Shown here: in pieces, positions 7,467 through 16,462 of the stretch
How the letters are laid out: each line of letters begins with the position of its first letter
Position numbering within the stretch: the first letter of the stretch is position 1
Assembly (NCBI RefSeq): GCF_027789125.1
Contig: NZ_JAQFVF010000023.1
Span: 186,001 to 250,000 of the forward strand
DNA: 64,000 nt
DNA from: Paenibacillus aestuarii
GTDB taxonomy: Bacteria > Bacillota > Bacilli > Paenibacillales > NBRC-103111
Reading direction: 5' to 3'
Notes under the pieces: generated by a model
Told to the model about the DNA's origin: nothing
Databases searched by the model: none
The model's input: the letters and a program-made list of their open reading frames with translations, nothing else
Made by a program: the position numbers and the translations under genes

Positions 7467-8270
7467 CTATTCGTTGTTGATAGGCAGTGAATAAAACTGC
7501 ACCGTATTCCGAAGAAGCCGGTCTGCCGCTTCTTGCAGCGGGATATGTTTGATGTTGGCAATTTGTTCGATAACCGCAAAAATCATATGCGGATGTGTTT
7601 CACGTCCTTCAAAAGGCCCTTCAAAAGGCCAGGGTCCATCCGTTTCCACCATCATCTGCTCGATAGGATAGATGCGGACCAGATCCTGAATTTCATTCTC
7701 ATACAGGACGTCAGGCGTTATCGAGATCATGAAACCCGAATTCATCATGCGCTGCAACGTCAGGCTTGACCCTTTAAACCAATGAAAATGGGCTTTGCGG
7801 ATTCCATGCCGGTCTAAGAGATCGCAAACGATATCGGCATCTTCATACACGGCGTGTAAGGCGACAGGCTTGTGCAAACGGGCCGCTAAGCGCAACATGC
7901 GATCGAGAACCTTGATATAGGGTTCAAGATCGAATTCAGCGCCTTGTTCCTCCGCTTCCTTACGCATGTAGTAAGGTAAGCCGATCTCTCCGATCGCAAC
8001 GGCTTCATCGGCATGCTCTATGATCCAGCTTTCAAGCGCCGTGAGCTCGTCCTCAGTCGGCAGCTGTTGTTCCGGATGAAAGCCATATGCGGCAAACACG
8101 CGATCCGGCGCATGATCGCGCAGCGCTTTCGTGGCATTCGACGAGGCAAGATGCCTGGAAACGGCAATAATCGCTAACACATGATGATCATGCAGTTCAG
8201 CTGCGATTTCCCGCGCTTTGGATTCCTCATACATATCCAAATGGATGTGAGCCTCAACGCCCTTGATCAT
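7467..8270 (-). CDS. TatD-family metal-dependent hydrolase
   Basis: A 267-aa TIM-barrel amidohydrolase of the TatD type. Metal-ligand motifs are visible in order: HIH (residues 8-10), GEIGL with the bridging Glu (about 95), LHAVYED (His near 140), HFHWFKG (about 165) and ETDGPWPF (catalytic Asp near 213). TatD proteins are usually 3'-5' nucleases, but this gene is the last of the thiamine-precursor transport operon and overlaps thiZ by 17 nt. A role in processing the imported pyrimidine or its derivative is therefore possible; that is context-based inference. The start has AAGGAGG 6 nt upstream. Confidence 0.8.
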   Translation of the reverse strand: MIKGVEAHIHLDMYEESKAREIAAELHDHHVLAIIAVSRHLASSNATKALRDHAPDRVFAAYGFHPEQQLPTEDELTALESWIIEHADEAVAIGEIGLPYYMRKEAEEQGAEFDLEPYIKVLDRMLRLAARLHKPVALHAVYEDADIVCDLLDRHGIRKAHFHWFKGSSLTLQRMMNSGFMISITPDVLYENEIQDLVRIYPIEQMMVETDGPWPFEGPFEGRETHPHMIFAVIEQIANIKHIPLQEAADRLLRNTVQFYSLPINNE

Positions 8271-9030
8271 GTTGCACCTCCTTACGTAGATGACCTTGTA
8301 TATGTTGGCGCAGTTCTTGAAACAGCACGTCCTTCATGATCGCTTCTTGACGCGGGCGCCCGAACGGCACAACAAGTTCTTCGAGCACGGTCGACGGCTT
8401 GTTCGATAATACGTAGATGCGATCGGACAAGTATAACGCTTCTTCTATACTATGTGTGACAAAGAGGATCGAACGTTTATTCTGCTCCCAAATATTTAGT
8501 AACCAGGCTTGCATCTCTTGCCTTGTTAAAGCATCCAGCGCACCGAACGGTTCGTCCAGACACATCAGCTCTTTCGGGCTCAATAGTGCCCGCAGAAACG
8601 ATACCCGCTGCTGCATGCCGCCGGAAAGCACATGGGGCAATTCTTTCTCGTACCCGCCGAGTCCAACTCTCGGCAGCCACTCTCTTGCCGCAGCCAGCGC
8701 ATGATCACGAGCGATACCGGCCACTTCTTGCGCGAGAATGACATTCTCCTCAATGGAGCGCCATGGAAACAGCGCCGGCTGCTGCGGCATATAGCTGATC
8801 AATCCCTTCTGACCTGTCACAGGAGTGCCGTCTAATAGGACTTCGCCGGATGTAGGCATTAGCAGCCCGCCAATAATATGAAACAACGTGCTCTTCCCGC
8901 TCCCTGAAGGGCCGATGATGGAAACGAATTCGCCATCATTCACTTTCAGCGAAATATCGGAGAGTACCATTGTGGTTTGTTTTTTTGAAGGGAAAGATTG
9001 ATGAATGTTTTTTAGCTCTAATTTGCTCAT
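8254..9030 (-). CDS. thiZ: ABC transporter ATPase, thiamine precursor uptake
   Basis: A 258-aa nucleotide-binding protein with Walker A PSGSGKST (residues 41-48), signature LSGGMQQR and Walker B followed by LDEPFGALD, of the nitrate/taurine/HMP class. The ATG at 9030 is preferred over an in-frame GTG at 9042, because the GTG lies inside the G-rich ribosome-site region. It energises import with ThiX and ThiY; in characterised relatives the cargo is N-formyl-4-amino-5-aminomethyl-2-methylpyrimidine. The operon sits behind a TPP riboswitch. Confidence 0.88.
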   Translation of the reverse strand: MSKLELKNIHQSFPSKKQTTMVLSDISLKVNDGEFVSIIGPSGSGKSTLFHIIGGLLMPTSGEVLLDGTPVTGQKGLISYMPQQPALFPWRSIEENVILAQEVAGIARDHALAAAREWLPRVGLGGYEKELPHVLSGGMQQRVSFLRALLSPKELMCLDEPFGALDALTRQEMQAWLLNIWEQNKRSILFVTHSIEEALYLSDRIYVLSNKPSTVLEELVVPFGRPRQEAIMKDVLFQELRQHIQGHLRKEVQHDQGR

Positions 9031-9049
9031 ACTCGCCCCCACCCTCCCT

Positions 9050-9817
9050 CTATGAAGAACGTTTAACGTTCCAACGGATGATCCATTTCTCCAGCAGTGC
9101 GATCAGCCAAAAAAATAGCAAGCTTAGAGCGACGATGACAAGGATAGCGACAAATTCACGATCGGCTCTAAAGGATGATTTCTGCAATATCATATAGTAG
9201 CCTAAGCCTTGTCCGCCGCCTAACCATTCAGCGATCACTGCGCCCATTACGCTATAGGTAGCCGAGATTTTCAACCCGGAAAATAAAAAAGGAAGCGCAT
9301 GCGGCAATTCAAGCTTGAAAAAGATTTGTCGCTTACTTGCTCCTAGCATCAGCATATAGTTATACATCATTCGATCCGTCTGCATGAATCCATCCAGAGT
9401 GGCCATCGTGACTGGAAAAAAACATACTAATGAAATCAGAATGATTTTCGGCAGAACTCCGAATCCGAATAAGATGATCAGCAGCGGGCCTAATGCGATG
9501 GTAGGTACGTTCTGGGACAAAATGAGCAGCGGATAAAAGCCAGCTTTGAATCCCGGTACGATATGCAAGACACTCGCAAGCACCAAGCCTAGGCCTGAAC
9601 CAACCACGAAGCCGATCAGCATGATTTTTATCGTGGCCAGCGTATGCATCCAGACACGCGGCATGTCCGTGGTGCCCTCCGTCACAATCTTGAGCGGACT
9701 GGGCAATAACCAACTGGCCGTGTTCCCCCAAGTCACGGCAAGCTGCCATAAAAGCAGCACAAGGATGACCACGACTATAGGCGGCCATCCTGCACGAATC
9801 CAGCGCTGCTGTTTCAT
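9050..9817 (-). CDS. thiX: ABC transporter permease, thiamine precursor uptake
   Basis: A 255-aa integral membrane protein with about six hydrophobic segments and the BPD-type EAA loop (ASKRQIFFKLELPHALPFLF, residues about 156-175). The family is the SsuC/TauC/ThiX-like permeases. It starts immediately after the stop of the Thiamine_BP gene (no gap) and is followed 19 nt later by thiZ. Role assignment rests on the operon (ThiY-type binding protein, TPP riboswitch). Confidence 0.88.
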   Translation of the reverse strand: MKQQRWIRAGWPPIVVVILVLLLWQLAVTWGNTASWLLPSPLKIVTEGTTDMPRVWMHTLATIKIMLIGFVVGSGLGLVLASVLHIVPGFKAGFYPLLILSQNVPTIALGPLLIILFGFGVLPKIILISLVCFFPVTMATLDGFMQTDRMMYNYMLMLGASKRQIFFKLELPHALPFLFSGLKISATYSVMGAVIAEWLGGGQGLGYYMILQKSSFRADREFVAILVIVALSLLFFWLIALLEKWIIRWNVKRSS

Positions 9818-10108
9818 TTATCTATATTTCTCCGTCAGCTTGTCCATGGAGGCTCCGGACGGATTGAAATAGATTTTCACTTGGGAGATCACATTCGGGC
9901 TCCCCATCTCAATCATTGCCTCGTTCATTTCCTTCACGATGGCAAGCAATTGATCCAAGTCCCCTTCCATCGTCGTTTCGAGCGGGCTAACCAGATGTTT
10001 CACCCCGGATTTGGCTATGACTTCAATCGCGCGATCGACATAAGGAATAATGTCATCATTGTTTTTGGTTTTCGGTAAAATTTGAATGCTGACAAGTGCA
10101 TTTGCCAT
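9818..10108 (-). CDS. Thiamine-binding protein, YqgV/MTH1187 family
   Basis: A 96-aa protein of the DUF77/Thiamine_BP family. It has the opening strand MANALVSIQILP, the central SPLETTMEGDLDQLL and a ferredoxin-like alpha-beta pattern. Members bind thiamine or related compounds in the cytosol. Its position between thiY and thiX inside a TPP-riboswitch operon agrees with a thiamine-related ligand. It has GGAG about 9 nt before the ATG. Confidence 0.88.
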   Translation of the reverse strand: MANALVSIQILPKTKNNDDIIPYVDRAIEVIAKSGVKHLVSPLETTMEGDLDQLLAIVKEMNEAMIEMGSPNVISQVKIYFNPSGASMDKLTEKYR

Positions 10109-10134
10109 GGGAACGGGCTCCTCTCCGTCTGCTA

Positions 10135-11193
10135 TTATTTGGAAGATGCTGGCAAGAAGTCATTCGTAAATGCATGGTCTACGTCAAGGTTTTTATCCAG
10201 CAGCTTATGATCCAGCATCCAGTTCGCGTAATTATCCCAAACTGAACGCTTTTGTTCGCCCCAACGCGGAGCGTCATCTTTATAGCGCGGGCTCAGCCAT
10301 TTCTGACTCGCCATCACCAACTTAGGATCGAGATCCGGAACAGCTTTGATCAGGATATTCGCTGCATCTTCCGGCTTATCGATGGCGAATTGATATCCTT
10401 TGGCCGCAGCAGCAGTGAACGCTTTGACTAAGTCCGGCTTCTCTTTAATCATTTTTTCACTGGTAGCCAGTACAGGTGTATAATAGTCCAGTTTATCCGA
10501 ATATTTGTTTAAATAAATCATGTTCATCGGCTCTCCGCGCAGCTCGGCATCCACGCCTGTCCAGGCATAATAAATCCAAGCGAAGTCGATATCCCGTTTT
10601 ACTGCTGTGAAGTAATCGGCATCACCAATGTTCACGATCTTCACTTTGTTTGGATCAGCTTTCTCCGTTTGCATCAGCGATTCGATCATCGCATTTTCAG
10701 CAGGTGAACCCCATCCGCCATACGTTTTGTTTTCAAAGTCTTTCGGCGATTTGATATTTTTGGCAACCGGCGACGCAAAACCTGAAGTGTTATGCTGAAT
10801 GACTGCAGCAATCGAAACAATCGGCACGCCCTGAATGCGGCCTTGGGTAATGCCTTCTTGATAGCTGACACCGAAGTCAGCAGCACCGGACGCGATCATA
10901 GCATCGGCGCCGCCTTCGCCAGGCTGAATGATTTGTACATTCAATCCTTCTTGTTCAAAATATCCCTGGTCCTTGGCAACATACAGCCCTGTGTGGTTGG
11001 TGTTCGGTGTCCAGTCTAGAACCACCTTCACATCGGTTAACTTCTTCACCGGCGCTTGGCTTGCAGCCGTTGTCATTGCAGCTGACGGAGAAGCTGTTGC
11101 TCCTGCGTTAGGTTGTGCGGCTTGATTGCCGCAGCCGGATACAGCGATTGCTGCGCTGACCAGCATAAGTGGTGCGATTTTACTCCATTTCAT
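10135..11193 (-). CDS. thiY: Substrate-binding lipoprotein for thiamine pyrimidine precursor
   Basis: A 352-aa lipoprotein with a lipobox ending at Cys21 (AVSGC), then a Thr/Ala/Ser-rich linker, then an NMT1/THI5-like periplasmic-binding fold beginning VVLDWTPNTNHTGLYVAKDQG, a family hallmark. It would capture a formylaminopyrimidine thiamine precursor at the outer face of the membrane for ThiXZ. It is the first gene after the TPP riboswitch and has AGGAG about 13 nt upstream of the ATG. Confidence 0.9.
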   Translation of the reverse strand: MKWSKIAPLMLVSAAIAVSGCGNQAAQPNAGATASPSAAMTTAASQAPVKKLTDVKVVLDWTPNTNHTGLYVAKDQGYFEQEGLNVQIIQPGEGGADAMIASGAADFGVSYQEGITQGRIQGVPIVSIAAVIQHNTSGFASPVAKNIKSPKDFENKTYGGWGSPAENAMIESLMQTEKADPNKVKIVNIGDADYFTAVKRDIDFAWIYYAWTGVDAELRGEPMNMIYLNKYSDKLDYYTPVLATSEKMIKEKPDLVKAFTAAAAKGYQFAIDKPEDAANILIKAVPDLDPKLVMASQKWLSPRYKDDAPRWGEQKRSVWDNYANWMLDHKLLDKNLDVDHAFTNDFLPASSK

Positions 11194-11221
11194 TACTTAG
11201 TTTCTCCTCTCTGTTTGCAAC

Positions 11222-11251
11222 CAAAAGAAAAAGCCCCCGGTATCCGGGAGC
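11222..11251 (-). terminator. Riboswitch expression-platform terminator
   Basis: On the minus strand, GCTCCCGG-ATA-CCGGGGGC forms an 8-bp stem followed by a T-rich run. It sits between the TPP aptamer and thiY and is the likely switch-controlled terminator. Confidence 0.8.
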
Positions 11252-11311
11252 GCCATATGAGTAGAAAATCATAGAACCAAACGGCATATATCCGTAAGGC
11301 AATTAGCTTCA

Positions 11312-11405
11312 TGCGAATTCTCTACGCTGGCATTACCCAGATCAGATTAACGGTAAGTGACGGTTACGGTCACATTCTCAGCCTGACTCCTCAAGCTCCC
11401 GTGGG
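11312..11405 (-). promoter_or_regulatory. TPP (thi-box) riboswitch
   Basis: Minus-strand sequence contains the conserved THI-element parts in order: a GGGAGC start, GGCTGAGA (11375-11382), a variable hairpin GTGACCGTAACCGTCAC, CTGATCTGGGTAATGCCAGCGTAGAGA (key parts TGATCTGG and TAATGCCAGCG). Binding of thiamine pyrophosphate would favour the downstream terminator and switch off thiY-thiX-thiZ. Ends are approximate. Confidence 0.95.
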
Positions 11406-11469
11406 TCTTATTGGTTTGTATCTACCATACATCAACTTGACGACGATTGCAATGAAAATCCATGAAAAT

Positions 11470-12321
11470 TTAGGCAAACAGCCATTCTTTCATTTTGGGA
11501 CCCCAACTTTTGGCGTCTGCATACCCGAGTTGATAGAGCGCCTCTAACTTGTCCGGATCTTTCTCCATACGGCCTACAACGACTTTCGAAGAGGGTCGAA
11601 TAACGATCGCGCTGCCTTCCCGTTCCATCTGTTCGACTTTCTCCAAAGTCCGGTTATAGATTTCACTGCGATTCACGAGTACATTGACGAGCCCTTCGTA
11701 CTGCGGATAAAAGCTCTTGGCTAGCCATCTTTGCTTAAAGGGGCTTTTTCGATACCCGGCCTCCTTCGTCAATACGATCACATGTTTGGTATTGCCATCG
11801 GCGATGGAGCGCTCAATCGGAATCGGATCCACGAGCCCGCCATCGAACAATGTCCTACCCTCATAATGAATCGGCGTGGACACAAAAGGCAATGAACTCG
11901 AAGCTTGTACGATTGGCATCGTCTGTTCGTTCAATTGATGCTTCGTATAGTAAACTGGCTCCCCGGTATGCGCATCCGTTGTCCCGATGACAAACTGCTG
12001 CGGCGAAGCAAAGAACGTATCAAAATCAAAGGGCACAAGTTGATTAGGAATTATATTAAAAATGAAGTCCATCCCAAATATACTTCTATGCCGCAACAGA
12101 TTGCGATAGCTTAAATAACGGGTATCGCCGACGTAACCGATCGTCACTTTCTTATTACGTCCGGGCTGTTTCGAAATATACGAAGCAGCGTTGCAAGCGC
12201 CGGCTGATACGCCGATGACATATGGGAAATACCAATCTTGTTCCATAAAATATTCCAAAACACCGGCCGTGTATACGCCACGCATACCACCGCCTTCAAG
12301 TACGAGGCCTACGCCTTCCAC
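11470..12321 (-). CDS. Patatin-like phospholipase
   Basis: A 283-aa predicted lipid acyl hydrolase. It has the oxyanion loop GGGMRG (about residues 10-15), the nucleophile elbow GVSAG (about 38-42) and the DGG motif of the Ser-Asp dyad near residue 178. The GTG at 12321 is chosen because GAAGG lies 7 nt upstream and because patatins of this type begin just before the glycine loop. An upstream in-frame ATG at 12417 has no ribosome site. No signal peptide is seen, so it is probably cytosolic or membrane-associated. A terminator hairpin separates it from the HD-GYP operon upstream. Confidence 0.88.
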   Translation of the reverse strand: MEGVGLVLEGGGMRGVYTAGVLEYFMEQDWYFPYVIGVSAGACNAASYISKQPGRNKKVTIGYVGDTRYLSYRNLLRHRSIFGMDFIFNIIPNQLVPFDFDTFFASPQQFVIGTTDAHTGEPVYYTKHQLNEQTMPIVQASSSLPFVSTPIHYEGRTLFDGGLVDPIPIERSIADGNTKHVIVLTKEAGYRKSPFKQRWLAKSFYPQYEGLVNVLVNRSEIYNRTLEKVEQMEREGSAIVIRPSSKVVVGRMEKDPDKLEALYQLGYADAKSWGPKMKEWLFA

Positions 12322-12445
12322 GAGCACACCTTCTCTCTCTATCTGTTGGCGTCGGCAACGCCATGCTATTCTTAAGCATACAGGAATTTGCCAATAAAAG
12401 AAAAGGGCTACTACCATTCGGATGCTGTCTGTCCTGGCACAGTAT

Positions 12446-12486
12446 AAAGGCTGCCCCCTTTCGGCACACGAAGGGAAACAGCCTTT
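12446..12486 (-). terminator. Hairpin terminator after HD-GYP operon
   Basis: An outer stem AAAGGCTG / CAGCCTTT and an inner CCCTTTCG / CGAAGGG form one long hairpin. The T run on the minus side is short (CCTTTATA), so efficiency is uncertain. The stretch 12322-12642 otherwise holds no convincing gene. Confidence 0.6.
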
Positions 12487-12642
12487 GTTCTCACGCCATA
12501 CGTCATACTTTAAGGGATCCCGTTCAAACTTGCCGGGAATTCGTCGGATTTCTGCTTCTTCAGCAAATGCGCATCCATTAAAAATCTAACCTGATGCTGT
12601 TGATTTTGCTGAGGCCCAGATGATTTAATTTCGGCATTATTC

Positions 12643-14205
12643 TTATGCTGGCAGCGACTGCTCCTTGAACCGTTCTTTAATCGCCAGGAACTCATCCAGG
12701 TTTGCCAAGAACAGATCTACGATAACCGGGTCAAAATGGCGGCCACGCTCGCTCTGCAGCAGCTCGATCACTTGATCAAGCTCCCACGCTTTTTTGTATA
12801 CCCGATCGCTGCACAGAGCGTCGAACACATCAGCCAGCGCCGTAATACGTCCGAAGATGTGAATGCCCTCGCCTCGCAACCCTTGCGGATAGCCGGTGCC
12901 GTCGAATTTCTCATGATGCTGCTGCGCGATGATCGCCGCTGCATTCAGCACTTGTTTATTAGAATGCTTAAGCATTTCATAACCGAGATTGGAGTGAGTC
13001 TTCATAACTTCAAATTCCTGTGAAGTCAATTTACCCGGTTTGTTCAAAATTGCATCCGGAATGCCAACTTTCCCGACGTCATGCATCGGAGAAGCCAAGC
13101 GGATAATCTCCGCATCTTGCTCGGAGAGACCATATTTCAAAGCAAGCAGACGGGAATATTCGGCGACCCGCTTCACATGATGGCCCGTTTCCTTCGACCG
13201 CGTCTCCGTGATTTCACCCATTGTGTAAATGATCTCTTTCTGGGTGTTTTCCAGTTCCTGGTTCAAATAAATATTTTCAAAGGCAACAGAAACGTTCGTG
13301 CAGTAAATGTCCACCAAATAGTGCTCCCATTCACTTAACGGTTTGAAACCATTCATGTAAATCACATTTTCCATTCCCATTTTACTTTGGAAATAAATCA
13401 CAAAGTGTTCACTGCCAAATGAACTTTTCTTCAAGGCAAAAGCTTGCTCGATTTCCTTCAGCACTTCGGCCGGCACAGCATCCCGCGCTCGTTGATCGCT
13501 GCTCGCCGCGAAATCTCCGCTTGCTGCCAAAATATAGATGTCTTCAACACCCCTGGTCACGGCAAAGCTGCAATGGATGGCATTTTTATGTAAGTTGACA
13601 ATAGAGGTCAGCTGCGTTAGAACACCAGAAGCAAACTTCTTCATCGATTGCAGCTCGAATAGCGTTGCTGACGATTTAATAATTTCCTCTAAACCTGAGC
13701 GGCTCTTTTCGATCGTACGGATATCGCGATAAGATCTTAACGCCGTGATGACAGTGGTGAAAAGTTTCTGGGTCGTTAGCTCCGTCTTTTCCTTATAATC
13801 ATTAATGTCATAATTCATAATCACCGTGCGTTCCGGGGCTTGTCCCGGCTGTCCGGTTCGCAAAATGACACGGATGGCGCTGTTTTTGAGCTCCTCCCGA
13901 ATGAACTTGACCAATTGTAAGCCCGAATCCTCCTGCTCCATCACAACATCCAACAGGATCAAGGCTGCATTCGGCTGAACGGCAATCAGCTTTCTGGCTT
14001 CATTAGCGGAATATGCGCTGTGAATCGCCAGTTTTCTTCCATCGAACTCAAAGTCCTCCAGCACCATTCTGGTCACTTGATGGACTTGCTTCTCGTCATC
14101 TACGACAAGAATGATCCACGGTTCTTGCTCGTTTTCTACAATTAAAGAGGCATCCGATTCGTCCTCATCAGCAAATAACAGATCATCTTGATCTTGAAGT
14201 GTCAT
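12643..14205 (-). CDS. Response regulator REC-DUF3369-HD-GYP, c-di-GMP phosphodiesterase
   Basis: A 520-aa cytosolic protein. The REC domain (about residues 30-150) has VVDDE and phosphoacceptor Asp in ALILLDVV. A DUF3369 segment follows (about 175-325). The C-terminal HD-GYP domain (about 335-505) has HDVGKVGIP and HHEKFDGTGYP intact, so cyclic-di-GMP hydrolysis is expected. The start overlaps the end of the histidine-kinase gene by 4 nt (ATGA), typical of translational coupling with its cognate kinase. The acidic N-terminal extension (about 30 aa) is unusual. Confidence 0.92.
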   Translation of the reverse strand: MTLQDQDDLLFADEDESDASLIVENEQEPWIILVVDDEKQVHQVTRMVLEDFEFDGRKLAIHSAYSANEARKLIAVQPNAALILLDVVMEQEDSGLQLVKFIREELKNSAIRVILRTGQPGQAPERTVIMNYDINDYKEKTELTTQKLFTTVITALRSYRDIRTIEKSRSGLEEIIKSSATLFELQSMKKFASGVLTQLTSIVNLHKNAIHCSFAVTRGVEDIYILAASGDFAASSDQRARDAVPAEVLKEIEQAFALKKSSFGSEHFVIYFQSKMGMENVIYMNGFKPLSEWEHYLVDIYCTNVSVAFENIYLNQELENTQKEIIYTMGEITETRSKETGHHVKRVAEYSRLLALKYGLSEQDAEIIRLASPMHDVGKVGIPDAILNKPGKLTSQEFEVMKTHSNLGYEMLKHSNKQVLNAAAIIAQQHHEKFDGTGYPQGLRGEGIHIFGRITALADVFDALCSDRVYKKAWELDQVIELLQSERGRHFDPVIVDLFLANLDEFLAIKERFKEQSLPA

Positions 14206-15737
14206 CGATCTTCCTCCTCCTTGTTCGGAATTTCAATTTGAAATAGACTGCCTTGTCCGACGACACTATAGCAGCTAATTGTCCCACCCAGCGTCTGGGT
14301 GACGAGATTGTATACGATGTTCATACCAAGCCCTGTTCCACCCTTGCCGCGGCTCGTCGTGAAGAATGGGTCAAAAATATGTTCCAGCACGTCCTGACTC
14401 ATCCCTTTCCCGTCATCGGAATAATACAAGGTCACCCGATCCTCGTATTCCTCGGCACGCAAGATCAGATTTCCTTCCTCTTCAGAAGAGTAGGCATGGT
14501 TCAACGAATTCATCACCAAGTTCGTCACAATTTGCGATAACGCCCCTGGATAAGTACAGAGCATAATGGCATCCGCGCATTCCACATGAACACGCAGCTT
14601 TGTCTTTTTCAATGTTGGCTTCAAACTAAGGATAATACCTTGCAAATATTCAGATAGCTGAAACATTCGCCTCATTTCCATACTTTGATCCACGGAAATT
14701 TGCTTGAAGCTCCTGACTAGTGATGAAGCGCGTTCCAGATTGGTTTGCACCATCGCATTTGACTCTTGCACGATGGACAAGAAGTGCTCCAAGTCTGATT
14801 TTTTCATTTTGCCCGATTCAAATAAGTTTTGGAAATGTTTCGCCTTGTCATCCAGATACGACACAGCGGTCACACCGATGCCGAGAGGCGTATTGATTTC
14901 ATGCGCTACACCAGCTACAAGGCCGCCTAGTGCCCCCATTTTCTCCGATTGTATCAATTTATCTTGTGTTCTCTGCAGCGTTTTGAGCGCGTCTTGCAAT
15001 TCCTGATACCTGACTTCCAGGTTATGTACCATGTCATTAAAAGCATTTGACACATCTTCAATTTCGGGAGATGCATAGAACTCAAGCTTCGGCAACTCGC
15101 CGCCTTGCTTCACAATAATTGCAGCCTCGCGCAGCCTTTTTAAAGGTCTCAGCACGATTTTGCGCAGGATGATCCAGAGCAGAACGGATAGCAGAATCGC
15201 ATCGCTGATCCCCACAACGAAGATCAATGACCGCCTGTTATTCAGCAAAGCTGTTTCTTCGGAAGAATCGAAAATAATTTCGACCGCGCCGACAACCGTA
15301 CCATCCTCCTGCAGCGGAGCAATGAGACGAACGACTGGTTTATTGCTTTTCTCCATTGGAAGCCTGTCCACGATCGTTTGATCCTGATTCGGAATCTTGA
15401 ACATCATCGCATTCACTGTTTGCCCGACCACAGTGCGATTCGAAGCGGCAAGAATACGCCCTTCCTTATTGTACAATTTCATATCCAGTACGCGGGCATT
15501 CTTATATTGAATATAATCGAAAATTTGTTGAACGTCTTGGATCGATCGGGACTCTTCATAGCGGCCGTTAATGGCCAGCGTAATTCCGCTAATTTGGCTC
15601 ACATACGCCTGGCGAATGGATTGATTAATACTAATCGTATCGAAGGCGATCATCGTTGAAAGCATGACAACTGTCACACTTGTGACTAGTAAAATAATTC
15701 GTTTTTGCAAGCTCATTCGTTTTTTCTTTAATGGCAT
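14202..15737 (-). CDS. Membrane sensor histidine kinase with HAMP
   Basis: A 511-aa protein. Two membrane segments (about residues 12-34 and 172-195) flank an extracellular domain of about 140 aa. A HAMP-like linker, a coiled coil (EVRYQELQDALKTLQRTQ), a HisKA box (LVAGVAHEINTPLGI) and a HATPase_c domain with NLVMNSLNHA, DDGKGM and GGTGLGM motifs follow. It should phosphorylate the co-encoded REC-DUF3369-HD-GYP protein. The ATG at 15737 has AAGGAG about 9 nt upstream; a TTG at 15740 is an alternative. The lipoprotein gene directly upstream ends in this ribosome site. Confidence 0.92.
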   Translation of the reverse strand: MPLKKKRMSLQKRIILLVTSVTVVMLSTMIAFDTISINQSIRQAYVSQISGITLAINGRYEESRSIQDVQQIFDYIQYKNARVLDMKLYNKEGRILAASNRTVVGQTVNAMMFKIPNQDQTIVDRLPMEKSNKPVVRLIAPLQEDGTVVGAVEIIFDSSEETALLNNRRSLIFVVGISDAILLSVLLWIILRKIVLRPLKRLREAAIIVKQGGELPKLEFYASPEIEDVSNAFNDMVHNLEVRYQELQDALKTLQRTQDKLIQSEKMGALGGLVAGVAHEINTPLGIGVTAVSYLDDKAKHFQNLFESGKMKKSDLEHFLSIVQESNAMVQTNLERASSLVRSFKQISVDQSMEMRRMFQLSEYLQGIILSLKPTLKKTKLRVHVECADAIMLCTYPGALSQIVTNLVMNSLNHAYSSEEEGNLILRAEEYEDRVTLYYSDDGKGMSQDVLEHIFDPFFTTSRGKGGTGLGMNIVYNLVTQTLGGTISCYSVVGQGSLFQIEIPNKEEEDR

Positions 15738-15750
15738 CAATGATATCTCC

Positions 15751-16128
15751 TTACTTCACTTCAAAGCTGATCGTTTTGCTGACGTTATAAGGAGTATGGT
15801 CATTATTATGCAGGGAAAGTGTGACCTGGTGAGTTCCCTTCGGCACATGATCGAGTACGTATTGCTTGTTCGTGACAATTACCTTGTTCCCATCATCCAA
15901 AAACAGATGAATATGACCCTCACCCTGTTTGCGCTCATGGTCGTAATGCTCGAGAGATAGCTGCAGATCAGTCGAAATATTGAGCACCACCGTATCCCCA
16001 TTCACCGTAGCCTGGTAATCCAATGTTGGCTTATATGTAGCTGCGACTGTCGAATCGGTCTTGGCTGCTCCACATCCGGCAAGCAGCGCAGTCAATGCCG
16101 CGACAGCGAATATATGTTTGATTTTCAT
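15751..16128 (-). CDS. Lipoprotein with His-rich beta domain
   Basis: A 125-aa exported lipoprotein with a signal peptide and lipobox LLAGC (Cys19). The mature part has a GEGHIHLFLDDGNKV strand pair and a later HQVTLSLHNNDH strand, giving several His in positions that could bind metal. It resembles periplasmic Ig-like families (DUF4399-like pattern), an uncertain resemblance. It is the first gene of an operon with the histidine kinase and the HD-GYP regulator, so it may be an accessory sensor. ATG 16128 is chosen over 16140, whose ATG touches the Shine-Dalgarno. The 334 bases between this start and 16463 hold promoters at most; I see no gene there. Confidence 0.75.
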   Translation of the reverse strand: MKIKHIFAVAALTALLAGCGAAKTDSTVAATYKPTLDYQATVNGDTVVLNISTDLQLSLEHYDHERKQGEGHIHLFLDDGNKVIVTNKQYVLDHVPKGTHQVTLSLHNNDHTPYNVSKTISFEVK

Positions 16129-16462
16129 GTTCAGATTCATCTCCTGACAAGCCGCAATGTGTCTAATTATCCAATAAAAACAACAATTCTAGCTTAGAAA
16201 CAAAACCCCTCTTTTTCTTATACAAATTTTTAAAATCAACTGATATACGGGGTTAAATGTTTGACTTATCCGTTTCTTCCGAATTATCTGACTATTAATG
16301 TCGAATAAACATATGAATGCTCATATTTTGCGCTTGCCCAGGAAATAAAACTATCTCCATTTCCCACATCAAGGAATGATTTCCCCCGTTTTGGTGCATG
16401 GTAAGTAAAGTCAAATCAACATCCATCGCTTACTTCAAACCTTATAGGAGGAACCTCATCCC

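Noticed and set aside
12510..12695. 61-codon minus-strand ORF overlapping the end of the HD-GYP gene
   Set aside because: No ribosome site, starts inside another gene, and the composition looks random; only the last 20 codons are outside the HD-GYP gene.
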